A DNA stretch of 64,000 nucleotides from Hyalella azteca (lineage: Eukaryota > Arthropoda > Malacostraca > Amphipoda > Hyalellidae): positions 866,390 through 930,389 of the forward strand of contig NW_025946654.1 of assembly GCF_000764305.2 (NCBI RefSeq), in the 5' to 3' direction. The notes beneath the pieces were generated by a model. The model was not told the DNA's origin and ran no database searches. It was given only the letters and a program-made list of their open reading frames with translations. Shown piece after piece: positions 1-11,738 of the stretch (the stretch's first letter is position 1; each line of letters opens with the position of its first letter). The translations under genes were made by a program, and so were the position numbers.

Positions 1-81
1 TCCCTAACCTCTATGGAATTTTGACACCTTATAATTCAGCCATAGCTAGCAAATCATTTCATAACTAAAGAGCAGACGCAC

Positions 82-3000
82 GGAGGGGGTGATGGTGTAA
101 GCAATGAAGCTCTTCATGCCGTGGAATTTGCTCTCCTTCTTGGGTGATGAGATGGCGCAGGTGAGAGGAGCGGACCGCGGCCTCCAGTGCACTCCCTCGC
201 TGTCCTTGTCGATGTACACGCGCTCCACCTCCGACACTGCAACGCGCGCCGTACCTGCACCAACATACTCATTATTGTCAATATTGATCATTAGGAATTA
301 TTTTATACAAATGGTATTACACTACACCATTTGTTACTACTACCGTACACTACACGCGCTCCACCTCCGACTCCGCCACGAGCGCCGTGTCTGAACCATC
401 ATTATATTCGCCATTGCGCCTTATTATCACAATATACCTACCAATTATTATTATATAAATGGCATTACACTATACCATTAGTTACGACCATTTGCTAAAG
501 GAATGCAGCCACTGCTCAAGGCCGAAACTTATATGCATGTAGACAAAAGAAAAGTTTCCAGTAAACACATTCAAACAAAATACATGCACTACATGACGTT
601 GCTTCGAAAGACTAGAGAAAGGAACTACAATAGTTGCGATTAATGGCGTTAGGCAATGTGGCTTCGTTTGCCCTAAGCCTTATTAATGGTTAAATGCCAG
701 GGTAAATGTCAATAGTGAAATGGACTGCTGCCGTCAGGAAGAAAGCAGTCGTTCTATCAGGATGATACCAGAGCTGGGTCCCACCGGCACAACAATGCGG
801 CGTTAAATAACTAACAACGAAACTAAAGAGCTCACGTCAAGGCCTAACATGGAAGCCCAACAAAGAACGTAAATGAATAAAGCTTCTGTACACATGAACA
901 AATTTATTTTTCCCAACAGAACCAAGCAGGCAAGACCCAATACGCTGAGGTTGCGGCAGGAGACCAAGAGTGTGGAGTGCTGGTGAGGAGAGTGCTTCAC
1001 AGTGGCACCCACCTAGGTGATGGGCAGGGGGCACCCACCCAGCAGGTGATGGGCAGGAGGCACCCACCCAGCAGGTGATGGGCAGGAGGCACCCACCTAG
1101 GTGATGGGCAGGAGGCACCCACCTAGCAGGTGATGGGCAGGAGGCACCCACCTAGCAGGTGATGGGCAGGGGGCACCCACCTAGCAGGTGATGGGCAGGA
1201 GGCACCCACCTAGCAGGTGATGGGCAGGAGGCACCCACCTAGCAGGTGATGGGCAGGGGGCACCCACCTAGCAGGTGATGAGAAACATGAGCCTGAAGAT
1301 CATAATAATCAAGAGCAGAGCATGAAACATGAGCCTGAAGATCATAATAATCAAGAGCAGAGCATGAAACATGAGCCTAGCTGAAGATCATCATAATCAA
1401 GAGCAGAGCATGAGACGTGAGCCTGAAGATCAATGAAATTAAAAGCCTAGAAAAAAGGTGAGCAAAAATCATTCAAAACGTAAGCAGAAAGTGAGTAGCG
1501 AGAGGCACGAGCCCTAGGATGATGCATGAGTCCGAGGTTAATAATTTTTATTTTAGCATTATGATGAAACACTAGTTGTGCTAGTCACTTCAGAGAGAGC
1601 ATAGCTATCGGAAAAAACATTTCCCAACTCATTTAAAGACGTTTACAGCTACCCCGTTTTCAGCTTTACTTTAACTGATTAGAGTCGCTTTTTGGTGCGA
1701 AGATTGCATTGTAATGTTAATCATCAAGAATAAGGTTGACCAGCACTGGGAGCCTGAAAATTTAACTGCACTGCTGCATGTCTTCCTAATTATCTACAGT
1801 AATAAAGGCCCGTCATACGATGAATATTATATAATTAATATCATTGGTACAGAAATCAGCAATTTTTCCAATTTGTATAATTATTTTACAATAATTGTAC
1901 ACGAAGCCACAAGGAACACACTACATTGAGAAGAAATCTCATGTAGATGAAGCAATGAATGATAAATAAATAGAGAGCAAGTGATTCCTTTATAAGAATC
2001 TAATGAATGTTCTACAAACTATTTAATAGCATCATCCAAGTAAGTTGCCAAACTCGTGAACTTGAAACCGCATTCATCATCAATGTAACTACGGAAAAAC
2101 GAATATTAAATGCAGAAAACCTAGTCTTTGATCCGAGTGTCAGTAAAAGCAGCTATTTAGTCACTAGAATTTACTTACACTGGCCTATAACTTACAAGAA
2201 ACAACATGGCGACACATTATTACCACACCAAGAACTGATGGAGCGACACCCTGTTACCACACAGGGATCGTATGAAGTAAAGAAATACAGGATATGTCAG
2301 GGAAACGCGTACTGAACTTCCCTGCCATCGATGCTCTCAATCAAGAGGGAAATGAAGCCAGGGATGTCTTAGAATAAATAGGTGACCCAGGAGAGTAAAG
2401 CTGTTATTGCAGCTAGATCACGCAGGTTAATTGATTAACATGGTCAATATTAGACGAACAATTAATATTCACTGAAGGCAAACAACGACAGGTCAAAGAG
2501 AAGGCTGTGATAACTGTTTAGAGGAAGGAATTGCAATGGATATTAGAGGAGCAACGCGGTTACCGCCACGGCTGAACCACATCGATGCGCACCAACATAT
2601 GGCGCGCTCAGCGACCTGCTCACGCCGCGCCGTAGGAACTGGCCTAAAATACCAAGCATTTCTTACTGCTGGCCAGACCATAGTGTTGTGGTGATATGAT
2701 GTAATGTGATGTAGTGTATTGTGTTGATGTGATAAGATGTATTGTGATGTGATAAGATTAATTGTGTTGGGTGTTGGGATAAGATGTATTGTGATGTGAT
2801 AAGATGTATTGTGTTGTGATAAGATGTATTGTGTTGTGATAAGATGTATTGTGTTGTGATAAGATGTATTGTGTTTTGATAAGATGTATTGTGTTGTGAT
2901 AAGATGTATTGCGTTGTGATAAGATGTATTGTGTTGCGACGATAGGAGATATTGTATTGATGAGATGTGTTGTGTTGCGACGATAGGTGGTTTTGTGTTC

Positions 3001-5910
3001 TGATATAGCACTGTATCGATTAGTAAATTTGATAGTTAGAGAAATGAAAGTCTGAAGCTGAGGCAAGACTGAGACATCACAAGAACCTCTTCATCAGTAA
3101 GAAAATCTTGAGTGTACTATAAAGAAAAGATTGGGGATATTACCTGTCAATTGAGCACATCGTGTTTAGGTATTTACAGTATTACCCATGTACAACTAAT
3201 CACATTTCATATTCAATGCATACATTTATATAATATTTCTTGAATAGCATCCATCATAGTTCAACCATGATAAAAAAATGCCGCAAATTAAGGTTTAAGA
3301 AGAAAATAACTTTGAAGCGCTGCTTGAAAAATGCCTGGAGCAGAATGACAGTTTCAGGAGTAGGTCATTGTGCCTTTTTATGAATTAACTGAGCAAGACG
3401 CTGTCTCAAATCCAGAGATCCAAAAGACTGCAATGCAATGAAAGAAAAGAAGGTTGAAGCCACCCACGTATCGTACATATTACTGGCGCTCTGCACAAAA
3501 AAAAACTTTGCACAAAATGCAGCATTGACGACTAGATTGCCACGTTAGACAACGTATGAAAAAAATGCTGCAAATACACTCATAAAAATAGCAGTAGAAA
3601 TTGCTGAGAATTACTGCGGTAGGCAGTAGCGAAGCGTCACACCTGCCATGCTAGCAGCGTCCGTGAGGGGGGCGTGGGTGCCTGCATGCCCCCTGTGTGC
3701 CAGGCTCCCCCCATGGGCGTGGTTCGCCTCCCCCCCGCCCGCCGCACCCCCGCCTTCAGAGTCGTCATCATCGTCCCAGTCGTCATCCCAGTCGTCTGCA
3801 TCGTAGTTCTGCACAACACAGCCGTGTTGTCAAATAATATACGTTTAAAAATTAGTTTTCAAAGAAAACACTTCTAAAGAATCCAGTGTCTTCAATGTTA
3901 CACATAAACAGTTAATTTTTTATTCTATTTTCGAATATTGGAAAAAATTATTTTTCAATTTTTTAATTTATAAAAAATTTCAAAATTATTTATTCTGTCA
4001 ATTGATTCATGCTTTGTCTCCAATTTTACGCAAGTTTGCACAATTTCAGATCGATTAGAGAGGTAGAAGCGTGTTAAATATTGATTATAAGATTTGTAGC
4101 AACCAGACAAACAAGAAGTGAAGTTAAAGAGAAGTGTTGTCAAATAGGGACGACTTTGTAACTCTTGTCAGCCAATCACTGACAGTTAATCAAGCAATAC
4201 CAACCAATCACCATGCAAGAAATCGGCCGCTATATGAACTTTTGCCACCATGTGTTCTGGAGCAGTTTTGATAGTATGGCCCAAGGCCCCAAAGAGGTCA
4301 TCAAGTTAATTATTCTGGTCACGAATGGCATAGGGAGCCAGAAATACAAGCAATTTGACCAATAATTGCTGTAATATCCCTAATAACTGAACAAAAATAG
4401 GAGAATATCAATCAACGAATGCAGCAGCATCCATCATAATTCCTCAAGAATGACGAGACCTTTAACAGCTATTGAACTGCACTACACATCATGACAGATG
4501 GCTAGCTTTACATCATTGAGCAAGTACATGTAAACAAGACAAATCTTGTTCATTATCAGCATTTTAGGCTGACACACCTGCTGCCCTTTAAATGCCGTGT
4601 TGTGAGGCTGTGGAGGGGCAGTGTTAGCAGGAGTGTTGGACTCCCAGGCATCCCAAGATGAGGCAGAGGCAGCTTTGTACTCAGGAGGCAGACTAGGAGG
4701 AGGCATGGACGGCGGGGCGCTGCTCACCTCCTGCACACAACATACACACGCTCAGCTAGGAGAAATGCTCAGTAGGATCAATAAAAAAATATTATTATAG
4801 GAAGAGAAAACCAAACATTTGATATAAAAACAGGACATATTATAATATGTTAATTGATTTCGGTGCAAACTAAAAGAAATCAATCTTTCCTCAGAGTAAA
4901 AAAAAAGGTGAATAATTGATGTTTGAGCACACATAGCCAACGTATAATGTATATATATTCTGTACAACCAACATGAGTCATGTATCAACAAACAGAAAGA
5001 TGAATTCTTGCAATTTATTATATTATTACAATCATACAGTGGGGGGAAATAAATATTCGTACACTTGAAAAATTGTAGTTTAATGTACCTATGTAAGTAC
5101 ACAAACTTAACAGGAAAAGTGATTTAAATTATGTATAGAGACGCATAGTATTCAAAAATACTATCAAAAGAAATTAAATCTCAATGCAACAAAAAACAAT
5201 GCAACATGTTCACTTTTCGGGGTGAAAAAAGTATTCGTACAAAACAATAAATCCGCATTATTTTATTTTAATACTCGGTTGAATACCCTTTATTCAGCTC
5301 AACAGACTCCAGTCTATTTCTATACGTCTCGACCAATGATTTGCAGATGCTGACTGGTATTTTATACCATTCTTCTTGGCACACCACCTTAAGATTCTCA
5401 ATGTTTGTTGGGGACCTTTTCTTAAATTGAATCTTCAAATACCGCCACAAATTTTCAATCGGATTTAAGTCCGGCGAATTTAATTTCTTTTGATAGTATT
5501 TTTGAATACTATGCGTCTCTATACATACTTTAAATCACTTTTCCTGTTAAGTTTGTGTACTTACATACATTAAAATACGATTTTTCAAGTGTACGAATAT
5601 TTATTTCCCCCCACTGTATATGTACCTATATTATATATATTACCTATTAATACCATAATTTACACCCTATATATAAATATAGAATAGAGATGTTCAATGG
5701 ATTACCTAACTTCAGTAAATGAGAAATGCTTCAGATAACCCAACAAACCTCTGTGTATGCAGCAGGAAAAAGCCCAGCTTCCCCCAGTGCATTGGTACCC
5801 TCCCACCAGCCGTCCCCAACATTTTGCCGAGTCACTGTTAGAATTTCTCCTTCTCTTAAGGACATCTCCCCTGTCCCTGGCTGGGCTTCAAAGTCATACA
5901 GCACCCGTAC
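82..5910 (-). CDS. SH3PX1: Sorting nexin of SNX9/18/33 group, 5' part (SH3 to start of PX)
   Basis: Four minus-strand exons join in phase: 5749-5910 (162 nt), 4578-4730 (153 nt), 3643-3808 (166 nt) and 82-254 (173 nt). Each has an AG acceptor and a GT donor. Exon 5749-5910 encodes an SH3 domain (VRVLYDFEAQPGTGEMSL, then GDGWWEG and GLFPAAYTE). The next exon is a Pro/Ser-rich linker. Exon 3643-3808 begins NYDADDWDDDWDDDDDSE, the acidic clathrin/AP-2-type linker of SNX9-like proteins. A glycine codon split over the next intron leads into the PX exon (EVERVYIDKDSEGVHW, KKESKFHGMKSFIAYTITPS). Proteins of this family bind phosphoinositides and dynamin and reshape membranes during endocytosis. The initiator exon (a Met plus a few residues, expected upstream of 5910) was not found, and the rest of PX and the BAR domain lie beyond position 1. 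The SH3/PX combination makes the family secure; which paralogue it is cannot be decided here. Confidence 0.88.
351..490 (-). pseudogene. Partial tandem duplicate of the PX-domain exon and its intron edge
   Basis: Bases 351-490 repeat 215-345 with many substitutions and small indels. The repeated part covers the 5' portion of the PX exon (the SEVERV coding stretch) and about 90 bases of the preceding intron. In the copy the minus-strand reading still gives ESEVERV but then meets a TAG, and the CTGCACC acceptor context is lost. It looks like a decayed local duplication inside the sorting nexin intron and is unlikely to be spliced. Confidence 0.6.
491..1009. other. Sorting nexin intron or upstream sequence, nothing recognised
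   Basis: This is intronic sequence for the minus-strand sorting nexin, between the PX exon (82-254) and the acidic linker exon (3643-3808). No exon-like frame with splice sites, RNA gene or transposon end was seen. Confidence 0.4.
1010..1283. repeat. 29-bp G/C-rich minisatellite
   Basis: About nine head-to-tail copies of a 29-bp unit containing CACCCACCTAGCAGGTGATG. Two copies lack the internal AGCAGG-type segment. It lies in the sorting nexin intron, and the minus-strand open frame over it is repeat-driven. Confidence 0.9.
1284..1430. repeat. 42-bp minisatellite
   Basis: About 3.5 tandem copies of a 42-bp unit (AAACATGAGCCTGAAGATCA at its start), directly abutting the preceding 29-bp array. 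The last copies diverge. Confidence 0.85.
1431..2689. other. AT-rich intron, no feature recognised
   Basis: Intron of the sorting nexin gene. Short open frames here lack recognisable domains and splice sites. No transposon ends were identified. Confidence 0.4.
2690..2965. repeat. 20-bp minisatellite
   Basis: Roughly a dozen tandem copies of GATAAGATGTATTGTGTTGT with scattered substitutions, degenerating at both ends. The two overlapping minus-strand open frames here (Thr/Ser/His/Tyr/Asn-rich) are produced by the repeat and are not genes. Confidence 0.9.
2966..3642. other. Sorting nexin intron, nothing recognised
   Basis: AT-rich sequence up to the donor of the acidic linker exon at 3643. 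No further feature was seen. Confidence 0.35.
3837..4146. repeat. Dispersed AT-rich repeat (family alpha), flanked by a short duplication
   Basis: The block starts AATATACGTTTAAAAATTA and ends near GAAGTGAAGTTAAAGAGAAG. The 13-bp string GTGTTGTCAAATA occurs at both borders (3824-3836 and 4134-4146), consistent with an insertion that duplicated its target or with terminal repeats. Related copies lie at 38770-39290 and, inverted, at 39610-40195. It sits in the intron immediately 5' of the acidic linker exon. No coding capacity was seen. Confidence 0.65.
5037..5616 (-). mobile_element. Tc1/mariner deletion derivative with ~140-bp TIRs
   Basis: The ends are near-identical inverted repeats of about 140 bp starting CAGTGGGGGGAAATAAATAT. 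They are flanked by TA on both sides (5035-5036 and 5617-5618), the hallmark Tc1/mariner target duplication. Only the C-terminal part of a transposase lies between them. The element is inside the sorting nexin intron between the SH3 exon and the proline-rich linker exon. High TIR identity suggests a fairly recent insertion that was mobilised in trans. Confidence 0.92.
5268..5490 (-). pseudogene. Tc1 transposase C-terminal remnant
   Basis: The minus strand reads SPDLNPIENLWRYLKIQFKK and continues to a stop at 5268, ending NKGYSTEY. The NPIEN glutamate is the third catalytic acidic residue of the Tc1 DD34E triad. The first two aspartates and the DNA-binding domain are absent, so the fragment cannot be an active transposase. 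It is enclosed by the element's two TIRs. Confidence 0.9.
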
Positions 5911-6096
5911 CTGCAACAGATGTGCAATTTCAGCCTTAAAGCAAGTTCAATGATATCGTGATACCTAAAAATGCAATTATCTTTGAGCCCTAAATAATTT
6001 AACAGTACTATATTATATTCAATGTAAAATGTGTTGACATGATCTTTTAATGACATGCATTAAGATGTTAATGTGCAGTGTTCACAAAAATGTTAA

Positions 6097-6458
6097 CACG
6101 TTGACTATGATTGCTTTATCTTGTATTATTATTTCATTTTTGTACTTTTTTAAACAGGGTTGCCAGACGGTCATTTTTTCCAGACAAATTCAGTGATTTA
6201 GTTTTTCTTAACTGCGTTGGCTGGCTAAAATTTATGATAGGGGTACTTCCAAATTAAATTTTAAATAGTGCAAAAATAAAATAAATGGAATTTTTATAGC
6301 AGAACCTACAAATAAACTAGTATATTTCGAGTTATCGGCCTTTTTGGTCTTTTTTATTCTCGGATTTGGCCAATTTTAGGCAACCTGAGTTATGTACCAC
6401 TACATCCCGGAGAAATACATTTTGTGGTATGCATATGTACCACTTCGGAGTCAACGTG
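6097..6458. mobile_element. piggyBac-like MITE (TTAA target duplication)
   Basis: A 362-bp segment is bounded by TTAA on both sides (6093-6096 and 6459-6462), with 10-bp terminal inverted repeats CACGTTGACT. TTAA duplication is characteristic of piggyBac transposition. The interior is non-coding. Confidence 0.7.
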
Positions 6459-6462
6459 TTAA

Positions 6463-7439
6463 GATATTTGTGAAATCTCTGCAACCTGGTAAACCAATTC
6501 AAGTTCTATATGGCTTGACGCTCATGGTGAAGGGTTTGCACAAATGCTAATATCTCAACCTTAATAATAAAGCAAGATTGCAATTACCCGTATCCAATCA
6601 ATACTAAAATATTGTGAATGTGTGTAAATTTTACAAATTTTGCAAACAACCTGCAAAGAGATGATGTAAAGGAATATACAGTCCCAGTCTCTGAAAACAA
6701 CCCATGGCAATAGTAGGTAAAAAAACCCACCCATTAAAAATTAATCTATATATTACTAGGCTTCCAACTTGTCCAATAGTCATTCCAGACCTATTATATT
6801 TCAGTGAACTCAAAATGGGGAATCTGTATTTAAATCAAAAATGATTTGCCAGACATGTTCTTTCAGATGCCGTTGGAAAAATTTAGTCATTGCATTTGGT
6901 CATTTTGAATAATTTAGCTTCCTGACTAAAAACTAGTACCTAGTATTACAACCCTGGCAATTTTTGAGTGCATGGTATATACTGTTTATAACCACTAGTA
7001 GTACTCATGAGGTTTGGTCCAAATTTCAGTGCTTAGTGCTTCAAAAGATCTGGGGAAAAACTGGAAAATATTTTTTAGAGTACAAGACCATATACATTAT
7101 TATAGGTCTCACATGTGTTCACTTGATTTTAGTAGCATTTGTTTTATAGTCATGTTTCATCAAGTTTTTAACTTCAATATTACATTATTAAAAGAAAATT
7201 TTTTTTCTTATCAAAGTTTTTGTAATGAAAAAATATAAAATAAGCTTCTAGCAGGAATGAAAATGAAAATATTGTGAAAACATTGTCCATTTACATTTTG
7301 GATTTTCATGATTGAACTTGCCCATGCATATGCTAAACTCAAGCAAATTTGGAATATTGGGCAGAAATTTCTTAAAAATCATGGGCAAAATCATTCTAGC
7401 ATTTATATTATTCAATACTGCAAAAAAAAGCAATACCAT
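6463..7439. other. AT-rich intergenic, no feature recognised
   Basis: Region upstream of the SH3 exon on the minus strand. The missing initiator exon of the sorting nexin might lie here, but no convincing short ATG exon with a donor could be singled out. Confidence 0.3.
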
Positions 7440-10043
7440 CAAACAGGGTAAAAAGGGACGGTTGGAGCATTTTTTGTTAATAACTTCTTACCATGAAACA
7501 TTTCAGAAACAAATTTAGGCTCATTTTATAGCTCTTTGTGAGGGTTATTGAATGGCATCTTCAAAAAAATTACATATTCTATTCGGAAGGTGCCAGACGC
7601 AAAATAAAACTGTCCCAATTTACCCCTGGGGATGGGGTAATCCAGGACACTTGCAATAAAAGTTGATTTTAAAACTTTTGAAGCATGCGGAGTGTACTCA
7701 TCCATTACTAACAGTACTCTAAAGTCCTCCTCTTTCATTGTACAGATGTAAAATAAATGACATTTTCTGTGATTTTTACTTGTTTTTCCTCCATTGATAT
7801 GATATTACCATGTTCATTAATTACCATATTATTAATGTGATATTACTATATCCATGGACATGCCATTGAGCATTGACAACAACTTTGTCCACTGCAAGCT
7901 TCATATCAGCAGCCATGTAGCATTTCTTCTGTATCTGTAAGCTTACAGGATGGTTTGTAATTTTGCACAATTTTAATCAAATCAAGTGATTTCACTATAA
8001 CAAAAAAGATTGTGAAAAACATACCTGAAACAGAAAATAATGTTTTAGTGACAACCATCATATGTTTTAGAGAAATAAATCATAGTTTAGGTCGATTACC
8101 CTCAACCGGGGCTACTCAGGACGGGCGGGGTAACTCGGGACAGTCCTCCGACACAGCGTAAAACTGTTTTAGTAGTAAAACTAATTGGGATATTGCAAAA
8201 ATAAATATAGGTAGTGGCATAAACATCAACATTTTTCCTATCTATGTAGTATAAAGGAAGTTCAAAAATACTACATTCACTAGCTTTGAAAAATTCCTGA
8301 AAAAAATGGTGAAAAACAATAGTATTTTGAAAAGTTACTTCTGCTAAGGTTTGTAGCAAAAAAATATTCGCCATATTAAAAAATTTACTTACGTAAAAGT
8401 TGCACCCAGGTGTTGGCTTGAAACGTAATTGACAGATTTTGCCTATCTCATTAAAAAAAATGGCGGTCATTTCCGCACGGCGGGGCTACTTGCCCCCCCC
8501 CCCCCCNCTATTCGGGACACCCCCAAAAGCGCATTTACAGTAGAACCTCAGTTAGCAAAGGCTCCAGTTAAGAAAAAACATTTATTAAAAACAAAGAATA
8601 TTGATTACATTTACCTTGCTGAGCGAAAAAAGTTCACTTATCGAAAAATTAGTGCATCATACGTCATCACAAAATTTTGCATAGAATGTCATATTTAGAA
8701 TTGTGCACCAGGCATCATAGAATGAAAAGTAATGGACCTAAACTATGATTTATTTCTCCAAAACATATGATGGTTGGCACTAAAACATTCCTTTCTGTTT
8801 CAGGTATTTTTTTCACAATCTTTTCAGCGCATTTTCTCATTTATGGAAAAAATGCACTATTGTGCTTGCCATGTCCGTCTGCCTGTCTGTCCGTCCATCT
8901 GTCCGTCCATTGGCACTCACTGCAGTGAGTACTGAATTATATTTTTTTATAGTAAATTCACTTAACCCAATTAAAATGGTATGAAATTACAAGCAGTCCT
9001 GTAGGCTTACAGATACAGAAAAAATGCTATAAGGCTGCTGATATGAAGCTTGCAGAGGACAAGGTTGTTGTAAATGCTCAATGGCATGTTCATGGATACG
9101 GTAATATCGCATCAATAATACAGTAATATTGCATCAATAATAGGGTACCTTCAACTGGGGTGACTTCTGGTGACTTTGGCCTTTGGCCGCGTTTTTTATT
9201 TTGTTTTGCAAACAAAAGTGGGGTCATAAACGATGGCCAAAGTCACTCTGGCATTTATGACCTCCTTAACGACCTTGGCGTTTATGACCCCAGCATTTAC
9301 GACCCACTTTTCGTTTGCAAAACAAAATAAAAAACGCAGACCAAGTCACCCCAGCTGACGGTAATTAATGTTTATGGTAATATTATATCAATAAAGGAAA
9401 AATGAGCAAAATCACAGAAAATGTCATTTATTCTACCTCTACATCACCTACAATGAAAGAGGAGGACTTTAGAGTACTGTTAGTAATGGATGAGTACACT
9501 CTGCATGCTTCAAATATTTTAAAATGAAGTTTTATTGCAAGTGTCCCAGGGACACTTTTTTTTTGCTTCTAGCACCTTATGAATAGCATATAGAATTTTT
9601 TTAAAGATGCCATTCGATAGCCCTTGCAAAGAGCTATAAAATGAGCCTAAACTTGTTTATGAAATGTTTCATGGTAAGAAGTTATTTACAAAAAATGCTC
9701 AAAACCGTCCCGAGTAGCCCCGGTTGACGGTACTTTTCATTCTATGATGCCAGGTGCACAATTCTATATATAGCATTCTATGTACAATTTTGTGACGACC
9801 ACTAATGCACTTATTTTTCAATAAGTGAATTTTTTTGCTTAGCGAGGTAGTAAATGTAATCAAAATTCTTTGTTGTTAATCAATTTTTTTGTTAACTAGA
9901 GCCTTTGCTGAGGTTCTACTGTAGATGCATTTTAAGGGTGTCCCTAATTACCCTGGGGTGCAGGCCTAATTTTTTACCCTGTCATGCAGAAATGGCTGCC
10001 ATTTTTTTTGGAATGATATAGGCAAAGTCCGTCAATTACGTTG
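7440..10043. repeat. Nested inverted-repeat complex (A-B-A'-B')
   Basis: Block 7440-8100 recurs inverted within 8735-9730. Block 8423-8735 recurs inverted at about 9735-10043. Shared landmarks include the phrase around CTTTAGAGTACTGTTAGTAA and the end motif CAACCGGGGCTACTC (8103) versus GAGTAGCCCCGGTTG (9711). The right half is further interrupted by a small palindromic element (9143-9366) and by a GTCC/GTCTG-rich insertion (8825-8935). A run of C with one undetermined base (N at 8507) lies in the middle. No transposase was recognised; these look like non-autonomous DNA elements. Confidence 0.7.
9143..9366. mobile_element. Palindromic MITE nested in the inverted-repeat complex
   Basis: The ends are related inverted repeats (GGTACCTTCAACTGGGGTGA on the left, the complement TCACCCCAGCTGACGGTA on the right). 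The interior is itself self-complementary (GTTTTGCAAAC-type arms and TTATGACC repeats). It interrupts the right copy of block A. Confidence 0.6.
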
Positions 10044-11548
10044 AAGAGGAGCAGATTGCTCCTCTTGCTTAATCTTAGATTATTAGGTTCTTGCTTTTCA
10101 TTCCTGGCACTTTGGTGTATTGCTTACTTTAGGTTATGCTTCCTAATATGGTTGGCTCTTTCCATTTAATTTAGGGCTTTTGTGACTTATTATTAATGAA
10201 TGTTTCCTTCCCTTGTATTTGTTTCAGGTGTTGTTGTTCTCCAGCAATAATTCACTAGTTAGAGCATGCAACTTTATGCAATGTCTGAAAAGTTCACTTG
10301 CTTCCACCTTATCATCATGTTTGAAGTATAGCATGCACTATTAAGAGTCTTGGTTAAGCTTAGTAAGCATACCACTAATCACGCTTAGTGATCCTTGTCT
10401 GCACCTAATTTCTTGCCTCACCTGCACCCATTGCCTGACGCTCATTTAAACTGGAAGTCATTGTCAACCCATTCCTGCTTGCTGAGCAACATAGCTGCTT
10501 CCTAAGGGTGAGTTGCTAAGACTTGACCAACTCAAGAACAATAATATACCTTTCCTTTTCAATCTCATGCACTTAATTTACTGCAATGAAACTTGCTTAT
10601 TACTTTGTTACCTGTTTAATGTCACCTTGTTCCTGTTTTGAATTGCTTTATTCACTTTCCTGATTGCTGTTACATTGAATTTGATATTGAAGGCAATAAG
10701 TGCCCTTTTTAGCCATCCATTATGATCCATATACTGTTATTGTTAGTAGGCTAATTGCAACATAGAAAATAACACTTCAGAAAGACAAAAAAACTGAAAA
10801 AATCAAATAAATCAAAAAAAATCATGAAAAAATAAAAAAAAATCATTTATTTTTGATTTTTTTTTAAAAAATCAAAAAAATCGCCAACCCTGGTTGTGGT
10901 GCAAGGAGAATAAGGGATATACCTACTATCAAAGTTGCTTGCAGCACTTTCATATTAAAAATTACCCGGCAATGGATCTTGAAAATGGCTGGTGACGCTT
11001 TGGGCTGAAAATCCATATCTTGGCAACGCTGCTTGCACCATCTGCACCCTGGGCTGCTTGCACAGTGCAAGCAGTTTAGGATTATACAGGTTTTCAGGGA
11101 ATTTTCACAAGCATAATGAGTTTTATATTTATCTTTCCACAGATGTTGGCACAAATTCCGGTCATCCAGTTTACCTCGCGCAGTTGTTGGTGCAAATACA
11201 GTTGTCAAGGAACAGTCGAACAGACAAAAAATAGAACTCAGTACTAACCGCAGTGAGTGACAGAGAGCGCATTTTCTCATCAACAAAAACATGAAGTCAC
11301 TGACGGACAGACAGACAGACGGACAGATGGACAGACAGACACGGCGAGCACAATAGTGCATTTATTTCATAAATGAGAAAATGCGCTAAAAACTCAAAAT
11401 ATTCAATATGCATTCAATTATCCTTCAATAATATATGACTTTCCTTGATATGAAAATTTTCTAAAAGTAAAAATTTATAAATTTATTTTAGGAGAAATCA
11501 TCTACAAATTTCTTATGGCAACATTGTTTATTTACCTTCTGTATCTAG
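10044..11548. repeat. Repeat-derived spacer with scattered element fragments
   Basis: The 11230-11390 segment (CGCATTTTCTCATCAACAAA, then GACAGACAGACAGACGGACA) is an inverted relative of 8825-8935 and of 59470-59535. The 11000-11490 segment is similar to 13500-13880. No gene was recognised. A small palindrome, GAGGAGCAGATTGCTCCTC, lies near 10046. Confidence 0.5.
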
Positions 11549-11738
11549 GTACCGTAAAATGGGGTAACTTAGACCGGCGGGGAGGTGTGGGTTGCTGTGG
11601 TGGTGATAGGGGTGGTGGTGGTATTGAGTGTGGGGTTGACTGGGATAGGGGATGTGCTTGTGGTGTATAGGTTTGTGATGAGGTAGTGTTTGTGGTGTTG
11701 TTTGTGGATAGGCAAGTGGTGCATTTAAAGTCGCTTGT

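Noticed and set aside
837..1151. Minus-strand Pro/Cys-rich frame as a small secreted protein
   Set aside because: It is produced by the 29-bp minisatellite.
2493..3066. Minus-strand frames of 172 and 102 codons rich in Thr/Ser/His/Asn
   Set aside because: They coincide with the 20-bp minisatellite and have no domain.
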